A DNA stretch of 64,000 nucleotides, from assembly GCF_015476115.1 (NCBI RefSeq), contig NZ_CP064295.1, forward strand, positions 924,001-988,000, read 5' to 3'. The stretch comes from Aegicerativicinus sediminis. GTDB taxonomy: Bacteria; Bacteroidota; Bacteroidia; Flavobacteriales; Flavobacteriaceae. A model generated the notes under the pieces. It was not told where the DNA came from. It was given only the letters and a program-made list of their open reading frames with translations, and did not search any database. A program made the translations under genes and the position numbers. Positions 26,799-36,836 of the stretch are shown one piece after another; position 1 is the stretch's first letter; each line of letters begins with the position of its first letter.

Positions 26799-28583
26799 AT
26801 GAAAGATTCTCCTAAGGCATTAATACTTTTTATGTCATTATTATTTTATGGAATCTCCTTTGGGCAACTAATGATTGAAGTACCATTGGAAAAGCAGGTA
26901 GCTGAATCGGAGGCTATTGTTGAGGGAAAGGTTATTGACAGTAAGAGTTACTGGGACGATAGTTATAACACTATTTATACAGCTCATACAATAAAAGTCT
27001 ATAAGGTTTTCAAAGGCAGTGTTGTAAATGAAATTACTTTGGTTACCCAAGGTGGGGTAATAGGATTAGAAGCACAGGTAGTAAGACCAAGTTTGAGCCT
27101 AAGAAAAGATGATATTGGTGTATTTGTATTGAAAATTTTTACAAATGGACTCTCTAATGCAAATGTTTCAAAAATGTTTGCTCCTCAAATGGGTATTCAA
27201 AGCTATTTTGCTTATAATCTTTTTGAAGATACAGCTGTAAATCCTTTTGCAAAGATTCAAGGTATAGAAGATAAATTTTACCCATTCTTGACTTCATTAA
27301 CGAAAACGTCAATGACGGATTTAAATACGGTTGATTTGGCATCGCAAATTTCCCAACTTAAAAATTCCCAGAGATCATCACTTGCCATAAATAGTTTTAC
27401 CCCTACAACTTCTACCGGAGGAACCCAAAGCAAATTAACCATTTCAGGGGTTGGATTTGGAACACAAAAGGGGGAGGTTTATTTTGCTAATGCAGATGAT
27501 GGCGGAGCAACCTATATTAAAGCCTATGATGCCCAAATAATCAGCTGGAATGATATTAAAATTGAGGTTGAAATTCCATCTAAGGCGGGCACTGGACGAA
27601 TACGAGTCATAACAGCCTCCAATACCACTTTTAATTCCACCCAAACCCTTACAATTAATTATTCATTTGCAAATGTGGGTTATAATTTAGCAGATTCAAG
27701 TGCTGACCCGAACGATGATTATCAAACACAATTAGCAGAATATAATTCGGATGGAGGATACGAGTTTTTGTTAAACACCAATTTGGAATCTAATCCACAA
27801 GCAGCAAATATCTTTAGAACGTCCATTCAAGAATGGACATGTGTTTCGGATGTAAATTTTGTAGTAAATTCCACTACGACCAATTTAGGCAAAGCTAATG
27901 ACGGGAATAATGTTATAATCTTTGGCCCACTTGACTCGGGCACTCTTGGAACAACCTATTTAAGTTATACTGGATGTATAAAGCCAGCTACCAATAATGA
28001 AATCATTTGGTTTCCTGTGGATATGGATATTGTATTTAATAATGACAACATAAATTGGTATTTTGGTGCGGGTAATCCAAGCCAATCGCAGTACGATTTC
28101 AAATCTGTTGCCATACATGAAATAGGCCACGCACATCAACTAGAACATATTATAGACTCTGGCGCTATTATGCACTATGCCATCCAAAACGGAGCTACCA
28201 ATAGAACCTTTGAAGCCAATGATGTATTGGCAGCTGAAACCATGGTTAATAGAAGTGTAATTCTACCTTGCACAACTTCTTCAATTACATCGGCAATGAC
28301 TAGATTGGATTGCGCATTAAGCATTAAGGATCTTGCGCTAGAAGGAATTTCAATTTATCCTAACCCAGTTTCCAATAATTTAATAATAAAAAATAAATCA
28401 GTCAGAAGTCTTAAAAAGGCAGAAATTTATGATATCCAGGGTAGATTTGTGAGTTCTCACTTGCTTGAAAACAACTCAACGCCAAATGAAATTTCTGTAT
28501 TACAATTAAGCAACGGACTTTATTTCCTAAAATTATTTTCAGATTCAGGCAATTCTAATATTAAATTTGTGGTCTCTAAATAA
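26799..28583 (+). CDS. Secreted matrixin-like metalloprotease with IPT/TIG domain and T9SS type A tail
   Basis: A 594-residue extracellular zinc protease. The parts in order are a signal peptide (MKDSPKALILFMSLLFYGISFGQ), an N-terminal domain of about 190 residues, an IPT/TIG beta-sandwich (~205-290, STGGTQSKLTISGVGFGTQ), and the catalytic domain with the zinc motif HEIGHAHQLEH near 440 (HExxHxxxxxH with the last ligand His) and a Met-turn in GAIMHYAI. The C-terminal type A sorting domain is ISIYPNPVSNNLIIKN...LSNGLYFLKLFS. A GTG at 26793 is an alternative start. It is followed 15 bp later by the Asp-box protein, and both are likely expressed together. Targets are unknown. Confidence 0.88.
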   Translation: MKDSPKALILFMSLLFYGISFGQLMIEVPLEKQVAESEAIVEGKVIDSKSYWDDSYNTIYTAHTIKVYKVFKGSVVNEITLVTQGGVIGLEAQVVRPSLSLRKDDIGVFVLKIFTNGLSNANVSKMFAPQMGIQSYFAYNLFEDTAVNPFAKIQGIEDKFYPFLTSLTKTSMTDLNTVDLASQISQLKNSQRSSLAINSFTPTTSTGGTQSKLTISGVGFGTQKGEVYFANADDGGATYIKAYDAQIISWNDIKIEVEIPSKAGTGRIRVITASNTTFNSTQTLTINYSFANVGYNLADSSADPNDDYQTQLAEYNSDGGYEFLLNTNLESNPQAANIFRTSIQEWTCVSDVNFVVNSTTTNLGKANDGNNVIIFGPLDSGTLGTTYLSYTGCIKPATNNEIIWFPVDMDIVFNNDNINWYFGAGNPSQSQYDFKSVAIHEIGHAHQLEHIIDSGAIMHYAIQNGATNRTFEANDVLAAETMVNRSVILPCTTSSITSAMTRLDCALSIKDLALEGISIYPNPVSNNLIIKNKSVRSLKKAEIYDIQGRFVSSHLLENNSTPNEISVLQLSNGLYFLKLFSDSGNSNIKFVVSK

Positions 28584-28598
28584 ACATTCTACTTACTA

Positions 28599-31439
28599 AT
28601 GAAATTATCTAATTTTTTGTTGGCGGTTTTATTGGGCGCCAGTTTTTCTTTTGCACAACCCACAGCATCCTCGTTAGGAGAACTTCAAAATTCTATTATT
28701 AATTTAAAATCAGAGGAAAGTTCTTCTCTTGTTAAAAACATTGAATTCACAAATATTGGCCCAACTGTTATGAGTGGGAGAGTTGTGGACTTAGCGGTGA
28801 ACCCTGATAATTCTACTGAATTTTATGTCGCTTATGCCTCTGGTGGATTATGGTATACAAACAATAATGGTATATCCTTTGAACCTGTCATGGATAATTC
28901 CAACACCCAAAATATCGGAGCCATAGCAGTTGATTGGAAAAACAATATTATTTGGGTTGGCACAGGTGAAACAAATGCATCACGCTCTTCTTATGCTGGG
29001 ATAGGCCTATTAAGATCTAAAGATAAAGGGGAAAGCTGGGAAAATGTAGGATTACAAGACTCACATCATATCGGGAAAATTTTAATAAATCCTAACAATC
29101 CAAATGAGGTAGTGGTTGGTGTCACAGGACATCTTTATTCTGAAAGTAATGATCGTGGCATTTATAAAACTACCGATGGAGGCCTAAATTGGTCTCACAC
29201 CCTTTTTGTTGACCCAGCCACCGGAATTATTGATCTTCAAATGGCCCCTGAGGATTTTAGGGTAATGTATGCATCCTCTTGGACCAAAGATCGAAAAGCA
29301 TGGAATTTTGATGGCAATGGTGAAAATTCCGCAATTTACAAGAGTACTGATGCAGGAAGTAGCTGGCAGAAACTTACTACGCCTGAGAGTGGTTTTCCTA
29401 CAGGAACAGGGGTTGGCAGAATAGGGTTGGCGGTTTTTAATGAAAATATTATTTACGCTATTCATGACAATCAATTTCACCGACCTAAAACGGAAGTGAA
29501 AAAGCCATCTGATGAGTTGCAGAAAGACGACTTTAAAAATATGTCTAACCGAGAGTTTCTAAATCTGGACAATTCTAAATTAAATAGGTTCTTGAAGCAA
29601 AATGGTTTTCAAGAAAAATACAGGGCAGAGAATGTTAAGAATTTGGTAGAAAGCGGAGTTGTGAAACCAGCTGATTTGGCTTTATATTTAGAAGATGCCA
29701 ATGCCCAACTATTCGATACACCTGTGATTGGAGCAGAAGTATTTATAAGTGAAAATGGGGGGCGCACCTGGTCTAAAACTCACGAAGGCTACTTGGATGA
29801 TCTCTATTATAGTTATGGTTATTATTTTGGTCATATACATGTTTCTCCAAAAAACAGAGACCATATCTATGTATATGGAGTGCCAATCTTATCTTCAAAA
29901 GATGGTGGAAAAACTTATAAATCTATTGATGCCGAAAATGTTCATGCCGACCATCATGCATTATGGATAGATCCTAAAAATCCAAACCATTTGATAAACG
30001 GAAATGACGGTGGTGTTAACATAACTTATGATGATGGAAAACATTGGTTAAAAAACAATACCCCTTCCGTTGGTCAATTTTATGCGATAAATGTGGACAA
30101 TGAAAAACCTTACAATGTTTATGGTGGCCTTCAAGATAATGGCGTTTGGAAAGGGCCAAATAATCATGTAGAAAATTATAGCTGGTACGATTCAGGTGAT
30201 TATCCTTGGAAAAGACTAATGGGTGGTGATGGTATGCAAGTTCAAATTGACAATAGAGATTCTAATATTGTGTACACAGGTTTTCAATTTGGAAATTATT
30301 ATCGTCTCAACTTAAAAACTGGAGAAAGAGCTTACATCCAACCAAAACACGAATTAGGAGATTCTCCTTATCGCTTTAATTGGCAAACACCAGTTCTTCT
30401 TTCTTCACATAACCAAGATATTGTTTATTTCGGCGCCAATAAATTATTGCGTTCTTTAGACAAAGGCAATACCTGGTCTGTGATTAGTCCAGATTTAACG
30501 AATGGAGGAAAGAAAGGAAATGTGGCTTATGGAACTATAACTTCAATTTCTGAAAGTCCATTTCAATTTGGTTTGATTGTAGTTGGAACAGATGATGGGA
30601 ATATTTATGTTGGTAATGGGGGTATAACCGAGTGGAAAAAAGTTGGGGATTCGTTGCCTCAAGACCAATGGGTATCAAGAGTTGTTGCTTCACAACATAA
30701 CAAGAATAGAATTTATGTAACCTTAAATGGTTACAGGTGGGATGATTTTACTCCCTATGTTTATGTATCGGATGATTTAGGTGAAACCTGGAAATCTATT
30801 GCGGCTAACATTCCTGCATCTCCAGTGAATGTCATTAAAGAGGATCCTTCAAATGAAGATATATTGTATTTAGGCACTGATAATGCTGCCTACGTAAGTA
30901 TGGATAGAGGTGAAACTTGGCAGATGTTTTCAAATGGTTTGCCGAAGGTTGCTATTCACGATTTAGTGATACAACCCCAAGCAAATGATTTGTTGTTAGG
31001 CACCCACGGCCGCAGTATTTATAAGACAAATGTTGTTCCTATTCAGCAAATGGCTGGCAAAGATCTTAATAAGAGCTTTGTAATTTTTAAAGTGGACGAT
31101 ATTAGAAAAAGAAACTTTTGGGGTAGGTCTTTCAGTCAATGGTCTGAACCGGTGGAACCTTCAACAACCATCAATTATTATTCTAGCGAAGAGCGAGTAG
31201 TAATTTTCGAGCTAACTTCAGAAAAAGGCACCTTATTGACCACATTCCGAGCGAATGCTGAGAAAGGGTTTAATTCAACAAAATTTGATCTAAGTATACC
31301 AGAAAAAGGACGTAATGCCTTGGAAAAAGAAAATAACAAGGTTAAAATTCCTAAAGCAGAAAACGGTAAATTTTACCTGCCAGAAGGTTCATATAAAATA
31401 AAGGCAAACGGGCAAGAAGTGCCTTTAGTCATAAAATAA
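28599..31439 (+). CDS. Secreted Asp-box (BNR) beta-propeller protein, VPS10/sortilin-like
   Basis: A 946-residue exported protein (signal MKLSNFLLAVLLGASFSFAQ). It contains at least nine Asp-box turns of the form SxDxGxxW: SKDKGESW, TTDGGLNW, STDAGSSW, SENGGRTW, SKDGGKTY, YDDGKHW, SLDKGNTW, SDDLGETW and SMDRGETW, spread from about residue 140 to 770, which indicates one or two beta-propellers. A helical insertion (residues ~290-365) interrupts the series. There is no T9SS tail; the last ~100 residues look like a small beta domain. Proteins like this are often labelled glycosyl hydrolase, but I see no catalytic sialidase residues. Binding or scaffolding is equally likely. Confidence 0.85.
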   Translation: MKLSNFLLAVLLGASFSFAQPTASSLGELQNSIINLKSEESSSLVKNIEFTNIGPTVMSGRVVDLAVNPDNSTEFYVAYASGGLWYTNNNGISFEPVMDNSNTQNIGAIAVDWKNNIIWVGTGETNASRSSYAGIGLLRSKDKGESWENVGLQDSHHIGKILINPNNPNEVVVGVTGHLYSESNDRGIYKTTDGGLNWSHTLFVDPATGIIDLQMAPEDFRVMYASSWTKDRKAWNFDGNGENSAIYKSTDAGSSWQKLTTPESGFPTGTGVGRIGLAVFNENIIYAIHDNQFHRPKTEVKKPSDELQKDDFKNMSNREFLNLDNSKLNRFLKQNGFQEKYRAENVKNLVESGVVKPADLALYLEDANAQLFDTPVIGAEVFISENGGRTWSKTHEGYLDDLYYSYGYYFGHIHVSPKNRDHIYVYGVPILSSKDGGKTYKSIDAENVHADHHALWIDPKNPNHLINGNDGGVNITYDDGKHWLKNNTPSVGQFYAINVDNEKPYNVYGGLQDNGVWKGPNNHVENYSWYDSGDYPWKRLMGGDGMQVQIDNRDSNIVYTGFQFGNYYRLNLKTGERAYIQPKHELGDSPYRFNWQTPVLLSSHNQDIVYFGANKLLRSLDKGNTWSVISPDLTNGGKKGNVAYGTITSISESPFQFGLIVVGTDDGNIYVGNGGITEWKKVGDSLPQDQWVSRVVASQHNKNRIYVTLNGYRWDDFTPYVYVSDDLGETWKSIAANIPASPVNVIKEDPSNEDILYLGTDNAAYVSMDRGETWQMFSNGLPKVAIHDLVIQPQANDLLLGTHGRSIYKTNVVPIQQMAGKDLNKSFVIFKVDDIRKRNFWGRSFSQWSEPVEPSTTINYYSSEERVVIFELTSEKGTLLTTFRANAEKGFNSTKFDLSIPEKGRNALEKENNKVKIPKAENGKFYLPEGSYKIKANGQEVPLVIK

Positions 31440-31493
31440 TAGATTAGATTGGTTGTAAATTAACAACCCTTAACACAATTATGGATACTAGTT

Positions 31494-31525
31494 TTTGTGC
31501 AAATGTTTTGTACAAAGTATCTTTG
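31494..31525 (+). promoter_or_regulatory. Promoter of the sdhCAB operon
   Basis: TTTG (31494-31497), a 20-bp spacer and TATCTTTG (31518-31525) form a full Bacteroidota-type promoter, 24 bp ahead of the sdhC start. Confidence 0.72.
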
Positions 31526-31549
31526 TAAGGATAAAACTACCAACATTAA

Positions 31550-32230
31550 ATGAGCGGATTTCTTAAATCTTCGATCGGAAGAAAAGTTGCTATGGCGCTT
31601 TCTGCATTCTTCCTAATGATATTTTTGTTACAGCACTTCATAATTAATTTTACTTCAGTTATTAGTGCTGATATTTTTAACGAGGTATCACACTTTATGG
31701 GCACCAATTGGCTGATTCAATTTATTATGCAGCCAATACTCATATTTGCAGTGGTATTCCATTTTGTAATGGGATTTGTGTTAGAAATTAAAAACAAGGC
31801 TGCCCGCCCAATCGGTTATGCCCAAAAAGTGGGTTCTGCAAATTCATCTTGGATGAGCAGAAATATGATTTGGTCGGGAGGTTTCATTTTAATTTTCTTA
31901 ATAATCCATTTTATTGACTTTTGGATCCCAGAAATAAACACAAAGTATCTAAACGGGGATATGTCGGGGCTTTTGGCAGATGGCGATGGATATCGCTATT
32001 ATGAAGAATTGGTGCACAAGTTTGAAGCACCATGGAGGGTAGGCTTATATTGTCTTGGATTTATTTTCCTTTCACTCCATCTTTTGCATGGTTTTATGTC
32101 TGCGTTTCAATCAGTTGGAGCAAATAACAAATATGTAAAATCTCTTACCGGATTTGCAAAGGCTTATGCAATATTAATTCCTTTGGGTTTTATATTAATT
32201 GCTCTATTTCATCATATTAATGGTCATTAA
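31550..32230 (+). CDS. sdhC: Succinate dehydrogenase cytochrome b subunit
   Basis: The single membrane anchor of a complex II of the type with one fused haem-b subunit. The 226-residue protein has five predicted membrane helices and conserved histidines on helices (LQHFIINF near 24, FHFVMGFVLE near 70, LIIHFIDFW near 121, LHLLHGFMSAF near 178). It passes electrons from SdhB to menaquinone (quinone type inferred from the phylum). It is the first gene of sdhCAB and lies 12 bp before sdhA. Confidence 0.93.
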   Translation: MSGFLKSSIGRKVAMALSAFFLMIFLLQHFIINFTSVISADIFNEVSHFMGTNWLIQFIMQPILIFAVVFHFVMGFVLEIKNKAARPIGYAQKVGSANSSWMSRNMIWSGGFILIFLIIHFIDFWIPEINTKYLNGDMSGLLADGDGYRYYEELVHKFEAPWRVGLYCLGFIFLSLHLLHGFMSAFQSVGANNKYVKSLTGFAKAYAILIPLGFILIALFHHINGH

Positions 32231-32242
32231 ATTCCATTTAGC

Positions 32243-34240
32243 ATGGCATTAGATTCTAAAATACCAGCTGGTCCTCTTGAAGATAAATGGACCAACCATA
32301 AAAATAAAATTAACTTGGTTAACCCAGCCAATAAACGTCTCATTGATGTTATTGTGGTTGGAACAGGTTTGGCGGGGGGTTCTGCGGCAGCAACCTTGGC
32401 TGAACTAGGGTATAACGTAAAAGCTTTTTGCTTTCAAGATTCTCCAAGACGCGCACATTCAATTGCTGCTCAAGGGGGTATTAATGCGGCCAAAAACTAT
32501 CAAGGTGATGGCGATTCCGTTTACAGATTATTTTATGATACTGTAAAAGGTGGTGATTACCGTAGCCGTGAAGCCAATGTATATAGATTAGCAGAAGTTT
32601 CTGCAAATATTATAGATCAGTGCGTTGCTCAAGGTGTTCCATTTGCAAGAGATTATGGTGGACTATTAGACAACCGATCGTTTGGTGGTGTTTTAGTCTC
32701 GAGAACTTTTTATGCAAAGGGCCAGACCGGCCAACAATTGCTTTTAGGATGCTATTCTGCAATGAATCGTCAAATTGCCCGAGGGAAAATAACAATGTAC
32801 AACAGACATGAGATGTTAGACGTAGTTATTGTTGATGGAAAAGCACGTGGAATTATCGCTAGGGATTTAGTAACTGGTAAAATCGAACGACATTCTGCCC
32901 ACGCTGTGGTGCTTGGAACTGGTGGATACGGAAATGTTTTCTACCTCTCAACCAATGCCATGGGAAGTAATGTTACGGCCGCGTGGAAGGCGCACAAAAG
33001 AGGAGCCTTTTTTGCAAATCCGTGTTATACTCAAATCCACCCAACTTGTATACCGGTTTCTGGTGACCACCAGTCTAAATTAACCTTAATGTCTGAATCT
33101 CTGAGGAATGACGGAAGAATTTGGGTTCCTAAGAATATGGATGATGCAGAAGCTGTTAGAAAAGGAAAATTGAAGCCAACAGATATTCCTGAAGAAAATA
33201 GAGACTATTATTTAGAACGTAGGTATCCTGCTTTCGGAAACCTAGTTCCTAGGGACGTTGCATCTCGCGCTGCCAAGGAACGATGTGATGCAGGTTATGG
33301 AGTTAATGCCACTGGCGAAGCGGTATTCTTAGATTTCGCCGCCGCAATTCAGCGTTATGGCAAAGAACAAGCTCACATCAAGGGATTGGATGAAAACGAT
33401 AGAAGTTTAGTTACAAAACTTGGAAAGGATGTAATCAAAGCGAAGTACGGTAACCTTTTCCAGATGTACGAAAAAATTGTTGATCAAAATCCATATGAAA
33501 CCCCAATGATGATTTACCCAGCAGTTCATTATACTATGGGAGGATTATGGGTTGATTATAACCTGATGACAAATGTTAAAGGTCTTTATTGTATCGGAGA
33601 GGCTAATTTCTCAGATCATGGAGCCAATCGTTTGGGAGCCTCAGCATTAATGCAAGGATTAGCAGATGGCTATTTTGTATTGCCTTATACTATTGGGGAT
33701 TATCTTTCTAACGATATTAGAACTGGGAAAATCCCAACCGACAATCCAGAATTTGATGCTGCCGAGAAGCAGGTTACAGACCTATTGGAAAAACTTATCA
33801 ATAACAAAGGCAAAAACTCCGTAGACCATTACCATAAGAAATTAGGTAAAATTATGTGGGATAAGGTCGGAATGGCAAGAAATGCTGAAGGCTTAAAAGA
33901 AGCAATTAAGGAAATTAAAGCTCTTAGGGAAGAATTCTGGAATGATGTTTATATTCCTGGTGGTGAAAATGAATACAACGAAGAGTTAGCCAAAGCAACA
34001 AGAGTAGCAGATTTTCTTGAATTAGGAGAACTTTTTGCTAAAGATGCACTCCATAGAGAAGAGTCATGCGGCGGACATTTTAGAGAAGAATACCAAACCC
34101 CAGAGGGTGAAGCCCTTAGAAGACCTGAATTTCAATATGTTGCCGCTTGGGAATATACAGGTGACCCAAGTGAGGAAATTCTTCATAAAGAAGACTTAGA
34201 GTATAAAAATATAGAAGTTAAAGAACGTAGTTATAAATAA
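32243..34240 (+). CDS. sdhA: Succinate dehydrogenase flavoprotein subunit
   Basis: SdhA oxidises succinate to fumarate with covalently bound FAD. The 665-residue protein has the FAD-binding [17 protein letters not shown] motif near residue 40, the flavin-linked His in [17 protein letters not shown] near 78, the substrate segment [13 protein letters not shown] near 270, active-site Arg in [20 protein letters not shown] near 330 and [20 protein letters not shown] near 455. Length agrees with the epsilonproteobacterial/Bacteroidota form. It starts 12 bp after sdhC and ends 4 bp before sdhB. Confidence 0.96.
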   Translation: MALDSKIPAGPLEDKWTNHKNKINLVNPANKRLIDVIVVGTGLAGGSAAATLAELGYNVKAFCFQDSPRRAHSIAAQGGINAAKNYQGDGDSVYRLFYDTVKGGDYRSREANVYRLAEVSANIIDQCVAQGVPFARDYGGLLDNRSFGGVLVSRTFYAKGQTGQQLLLGCYSAMNRQIARGKITMYNRHEMLDVVIVDGKARGIIARDLVTGKIERHSAHAVVLGTGGYGNVFYLSTNAMGSNVTAAWKAHKRGAFFANPCYTQIHPTCIPVSGDHQSKLTLMSESLRNDGRIWVPKNMDDAEAVRKGKLKPTDIPEENRDYYLERRYPAFGNLVPRDVASRAAKERCDAGYGVNATGEAVFLDFAAAIQRYGKEQAHIKGLDENDRSLVTKLGKDVIKAKYGNLFQMYEKIVDQNPYETPMMIYPAVHYTMGGLWVDYNLMTNVKGLYCIGEANFSDHGANRLGASALMQGLADGYFVLPYTIGDYLSNDIRTGKIPTDNPEFDAAEKQVTDLLEKLINNKGKNSVDHYHKKLGKIMWDKVGMARNAEGLKEAIKEIKALREEFWNDVYIPGGENEYNEELAKATRVADFLELGELFAKDALHREESCGGHFREEYQTPEGEALRRPEFQYVAAWEYTGDPSEEILHKEDLEYKNIEVKERSYK

Positions 34241-34244
34241 AACT

Positions 34245-34991
34245 ATGAAGTTACTATTAAAAATATGGCGTCAACCAAATGCCGCCACCAAAGGTAAACT
34301 TATTGGATATACCCTTTCCGATGTCTCTCCAGATATGTCTTTTTTGGAAATGTTGGATGTTCTAAACCAACAACTCATAGATAAAAATGAGGAGCCTGTT
34401 GTATTTGACCATGACTGCCGGGAAGGTATTTGCGGTGCGTGTTCATTACAAATAAACGGTAGACCTCATGGACCAGATTTCGGTGTAACGACTTGTCAAC
34501 TTCATATGAGGAAATTTAAGGACGGAGATACTATCGTAATTGAACCATTTCGAGCCAAAGCTTTTCCGGTAATTAAAGACCTTATCGTAGATAGGTCTGC
34601 ATTTGACCGTATACAACAGGCTGGTGGATATATTTCCGTAAACACTTCTGGAAACACCCAAGATGCAAATGCAATACCGGTAAATAAGCATGATGCGGAT
34701 GATGCATTTGATGCAGCAACTTGCATTGGTTGTGGAGCTTGTGTAGCAGCATGTAAAAATGCCTCTGCCATGTTATTCACCTCAGCAAAAGTTTCGCAAT
34801 TTGCTCTGTTACCACAAGGTAAAATTGAAGCAACCCGAAGAGTATTGAATATGGTCCAGCAAATGGATGATGAAGGATTTGGCAATTGCACCAATACTGG
34901 AGCATGTGAAGTGGAATGCCCTAAAGGAATTTCCCTTGAAAACATTGCACGGATGAACAGAGAATATCTTAGTGCATCTGTTGAAGGATAA
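34245..34991 (+). CDS. sdhB: Succinate dehydrogenase iron-sulfur subunit
   Basis: SdhB carries electrons through three Fe-S clusters. The 248-residue chain has the 2Fe-2S ligands in [13 protein letters not shown] with the fourth Cys in TTCQLH, the 4Fe-4S motif [11 protein letters not shown] near 161 and the 3Fe-4S-type motif [15 protein letters not shown] near 215. Normal length. The operon ends with a terminator hairpin just downstream. Confidence 0.96.
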   Translation: MKLLLKIWRQPNAATKGKLIGYTLSDVSPDMSFLEMLDVLNQQLIDKNEEPVVFDHDCREGICGACSLQINGRPHGPDFGVTTCQLHMRKFKDGDTIVIEPFRAKAFPVIKDLIVDRSAFDRIQQAGGYISVNTSGNTQDANAIPVNKHDADDAFDAATCIGCGACVAACKNASAMLFTSAKVSQFALLPQGKIEATRRVLNMVQQMDDEGFGNCTNTGACEVECPKGISLENIARMNREYLSASVEG

Positions 34992-35012
34992 AACTTTTAA
35001 ACGATAATTTTT

Positions 35013-35043
35013 AAATCCCATTAGGTAACTATTGGGATTTTTT
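35013..35043 (+). terminator. Intrinsic terminator of the sdh operon
   Basis: AAATCCCA (35013-35020) pairs with TGGGATTT (35033-35040), with an inner TAG/CTA stem and GTAA loop, followed by a T run to 35043. Confidence 0.75.
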
Positions 35044-35060
35044 GTTTCTATTTTTACAGC

Positions 35061-36836
35061 ATGCAAACATCCCCAAGAGAATACTATCTCAGCCGAATAA
35101 AAGATTTTGAAATTGAAATTGCCAATCAAAAAAAGAAACTCGGTTGGTTAAGCTTTTCGAGAATCTTAACTTTTATACTTATTATTACTGCTACCTATTT
35201 TTTATTTGGCAATTGGGCAATCTTAATTCCAATCGGCTTAACCGTAATAACACTATTTCTAATATTAATCCATCGCTATAACAATCTAAAGCGGGAATTT
35301 ACCATTAGTAAAGAATTACTGTTATTAAACCAGGAGGAAATAGAGGTATTAGACTGGAAGTTTGATCACCGCGATGGTGGAAATGAGTTTATTGATACTT
35401 CACATCCCTTTAGCTATGACATCGATTTGTATGGGCATGGTTCTTTTTTCCAGTATATGAATAGGACGTCTTTAAAGAGTGGCAAAAAATTCCTGTCAGC
35501 TCAATTAAATTCTAATTCTATCGAAGGAATACAAGATCGACAAAAATCTATAATTGAACTTCAGAATACGCCTGATTGGCGTCAACGGTATTCAGCTATA
35601 GCTAAATTGATCAACGATAAATTTACCACACAGCAAATTACCAATTGGATTGTAAATTACAATCCCTTTTTAAACAAGGCGCACTACATTCTAGCCATAG
35701 TATTCACTTTTATATCCCCTATTTTAATTGTTTTAACTGCACTTCAAACCGTCGGACCGAATCTTTTAGGTTATTGGCTATTAGGGGGGCTTATAATTAC
35801 AGGGTCACAACTAAAAAAAATCAATGTCTTATCAGATAAGTGCTCAAAGTCAATTGATACATTTCAAAATTATGCACATCTCATAGATTTAATAGAAAAA
35901 AGAGAATTCTCTTCAAAAGAGCTTCAAGCACAATCCTTTAGACTTAATTATAAAAACAAAAAAGCCTCTTTAGAAATAAAGAAATTTTCTAAAATCCTTG
36001 ATGCCTTCGACAACAGAAATAATTTAATTTCTGCAATCTTTGGCAACGGCTTATTTCTTTATGATTTATGGCAGGTTAGGCGAATCGAAAACTGGATCAA
36101 AATCAATAACACATCTATTTCTACTTGGTTTGAAGTGGTTCATTTCTTTGATGCATATAATTCCTTAGGAAATTTCTCATTTAATCATCCAAACTTTAAT
36201 TTTCCAACCGTTGATCGAGAATCCGAAAATACAATTTCCGCAACAAATCTGGGACATCCACTAATAAGGCCTGAAGTACGAATTAATAGTGACCTAACAA
36301 TTCAAACTGAACAGTTCTTCATTGTAACTGGGGCGAATATGGCAGGAAAGAGCACATTTTTAAGAAGTGTATCTCTATTTATAATAATGGCCAACTCTGG
36401 ACTTCCTGTTTGTTCCGATAGAAGCATTTATAGACCTATAAAATTGATTACATCAATGCGAACAAGCGATTCTCTTAGTGAGGAAAGTTCCTATTTCTTT
36501 TCTGAGTTGAGTAGGTTAAAAATAATTGTTGACAAACTTGAAAAGGAGAACTATTTCATCATTCTGGATGAAATTTTAAAAGGCACCAATAGCACGGATA
36601 AAGCGAAAGGTTCTAAAAAATTTGTTGAACGACTTGTAAATTTTAAAGCAACCGGAATTATTGCAACTCACGACTTAAGTTTATGTGAAGCCGCAAAGGA
36701 ATCCCCAAACATCGAGAATTATTACTTTGATGCAGAAATAGTCGATGATGAATTATTTTTCGATTATCGCTTAAAAAAAGGAGTCTGCCAAAACATGAAT
36801 GCCAGTTTCCTTTTGAAAAAAATGAATATAGTATAG
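35061..36836 (+). CDS. Membrane-anchored MutS-family ATPase
   Basis: A 591-residue protein with the MutS C-terminal ATPase but without the mismatch-recognition domain. Residues ~30-75 form two membrane helices (SRILTFILIITATYFLF, AILIPIGLTVITLFLILI), and a second pair lies near 205-250 (YILAIVFTFISPILIVLTAL, GYWLLGGLIITG). The core/lever-like helical region surrounds them, and the ATPase has Walker A TGANMAGKSTFLRSV near 428, Walker B FIILDEILKGTNSTDKAKGS near 497 and THDLSLCEAA near 535. This is not the canonical mismatch-repair MutS. Its role is unknown. It is expressed from its own start after the sdh terminator. Confidence 0.85.
   Translation: MQTSPREYYLSRIKDFEIEIANQKKKLGWLSFSRILTFILIITATYFLFGNWAILIPIGLTVITLFLILIHRYNNLKREFTISKELLLLNQEEIEVLDWKFDHRDGGNEFIDTSHPFSYDIDLYGHGSFFQYMNRTSLKSGKKFLSAQLNSNSIEGIQDRQKSIIELQNTPDWRQRYSAIAKLINDKFTTQQITNWIVNYNPFLNKAHYILAIVFTFISPILIVLTALQTVGPNLLGYWLLGGLIITGSQLKKINVLSDKCSKSIDTFQNYAHLIDLIEKREFSSKELQAQSFRLNYKNKKASLEIKKFSKILDAFDNRNNLISAIFGNGLFLYDLWQVRRIENWIKINNTSISTWFEVVHFFDAYNSLGNFSFNHPNFNFPTVDRESENTISATNLGHPLIRPEVRINSDLTIQTEQFFIVTGANMAGKSTFLRSVSLFIIMANSGLPVCSDRSIYRPIKLITSMRTSDSLSEESSYFFSELSRLKIIVDKLEKENYFIILDEILKGTNSTDKAKGSKKFVERLVNFKATGIIATHDLSLCEAAKESPNIENYYFDAEIVDDELFFDYRLKKGVCQNMNASFLLKKMNIV

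Noticed and set aside
31451-31468. GGTTGT/ACAACC palindrome after the Asp-box gene as a terminator
   Set aside because: A 6-bp stem is present but no T tract follows on either strand. It could be an operator for sdh, but there is nothing to support it.
34502-34945. 147-codon minus-strand frame inside sdhB
   Set aside because: Antisense to the conserved Fe-S cysteine region; the open frame follows from sdhB codon use.
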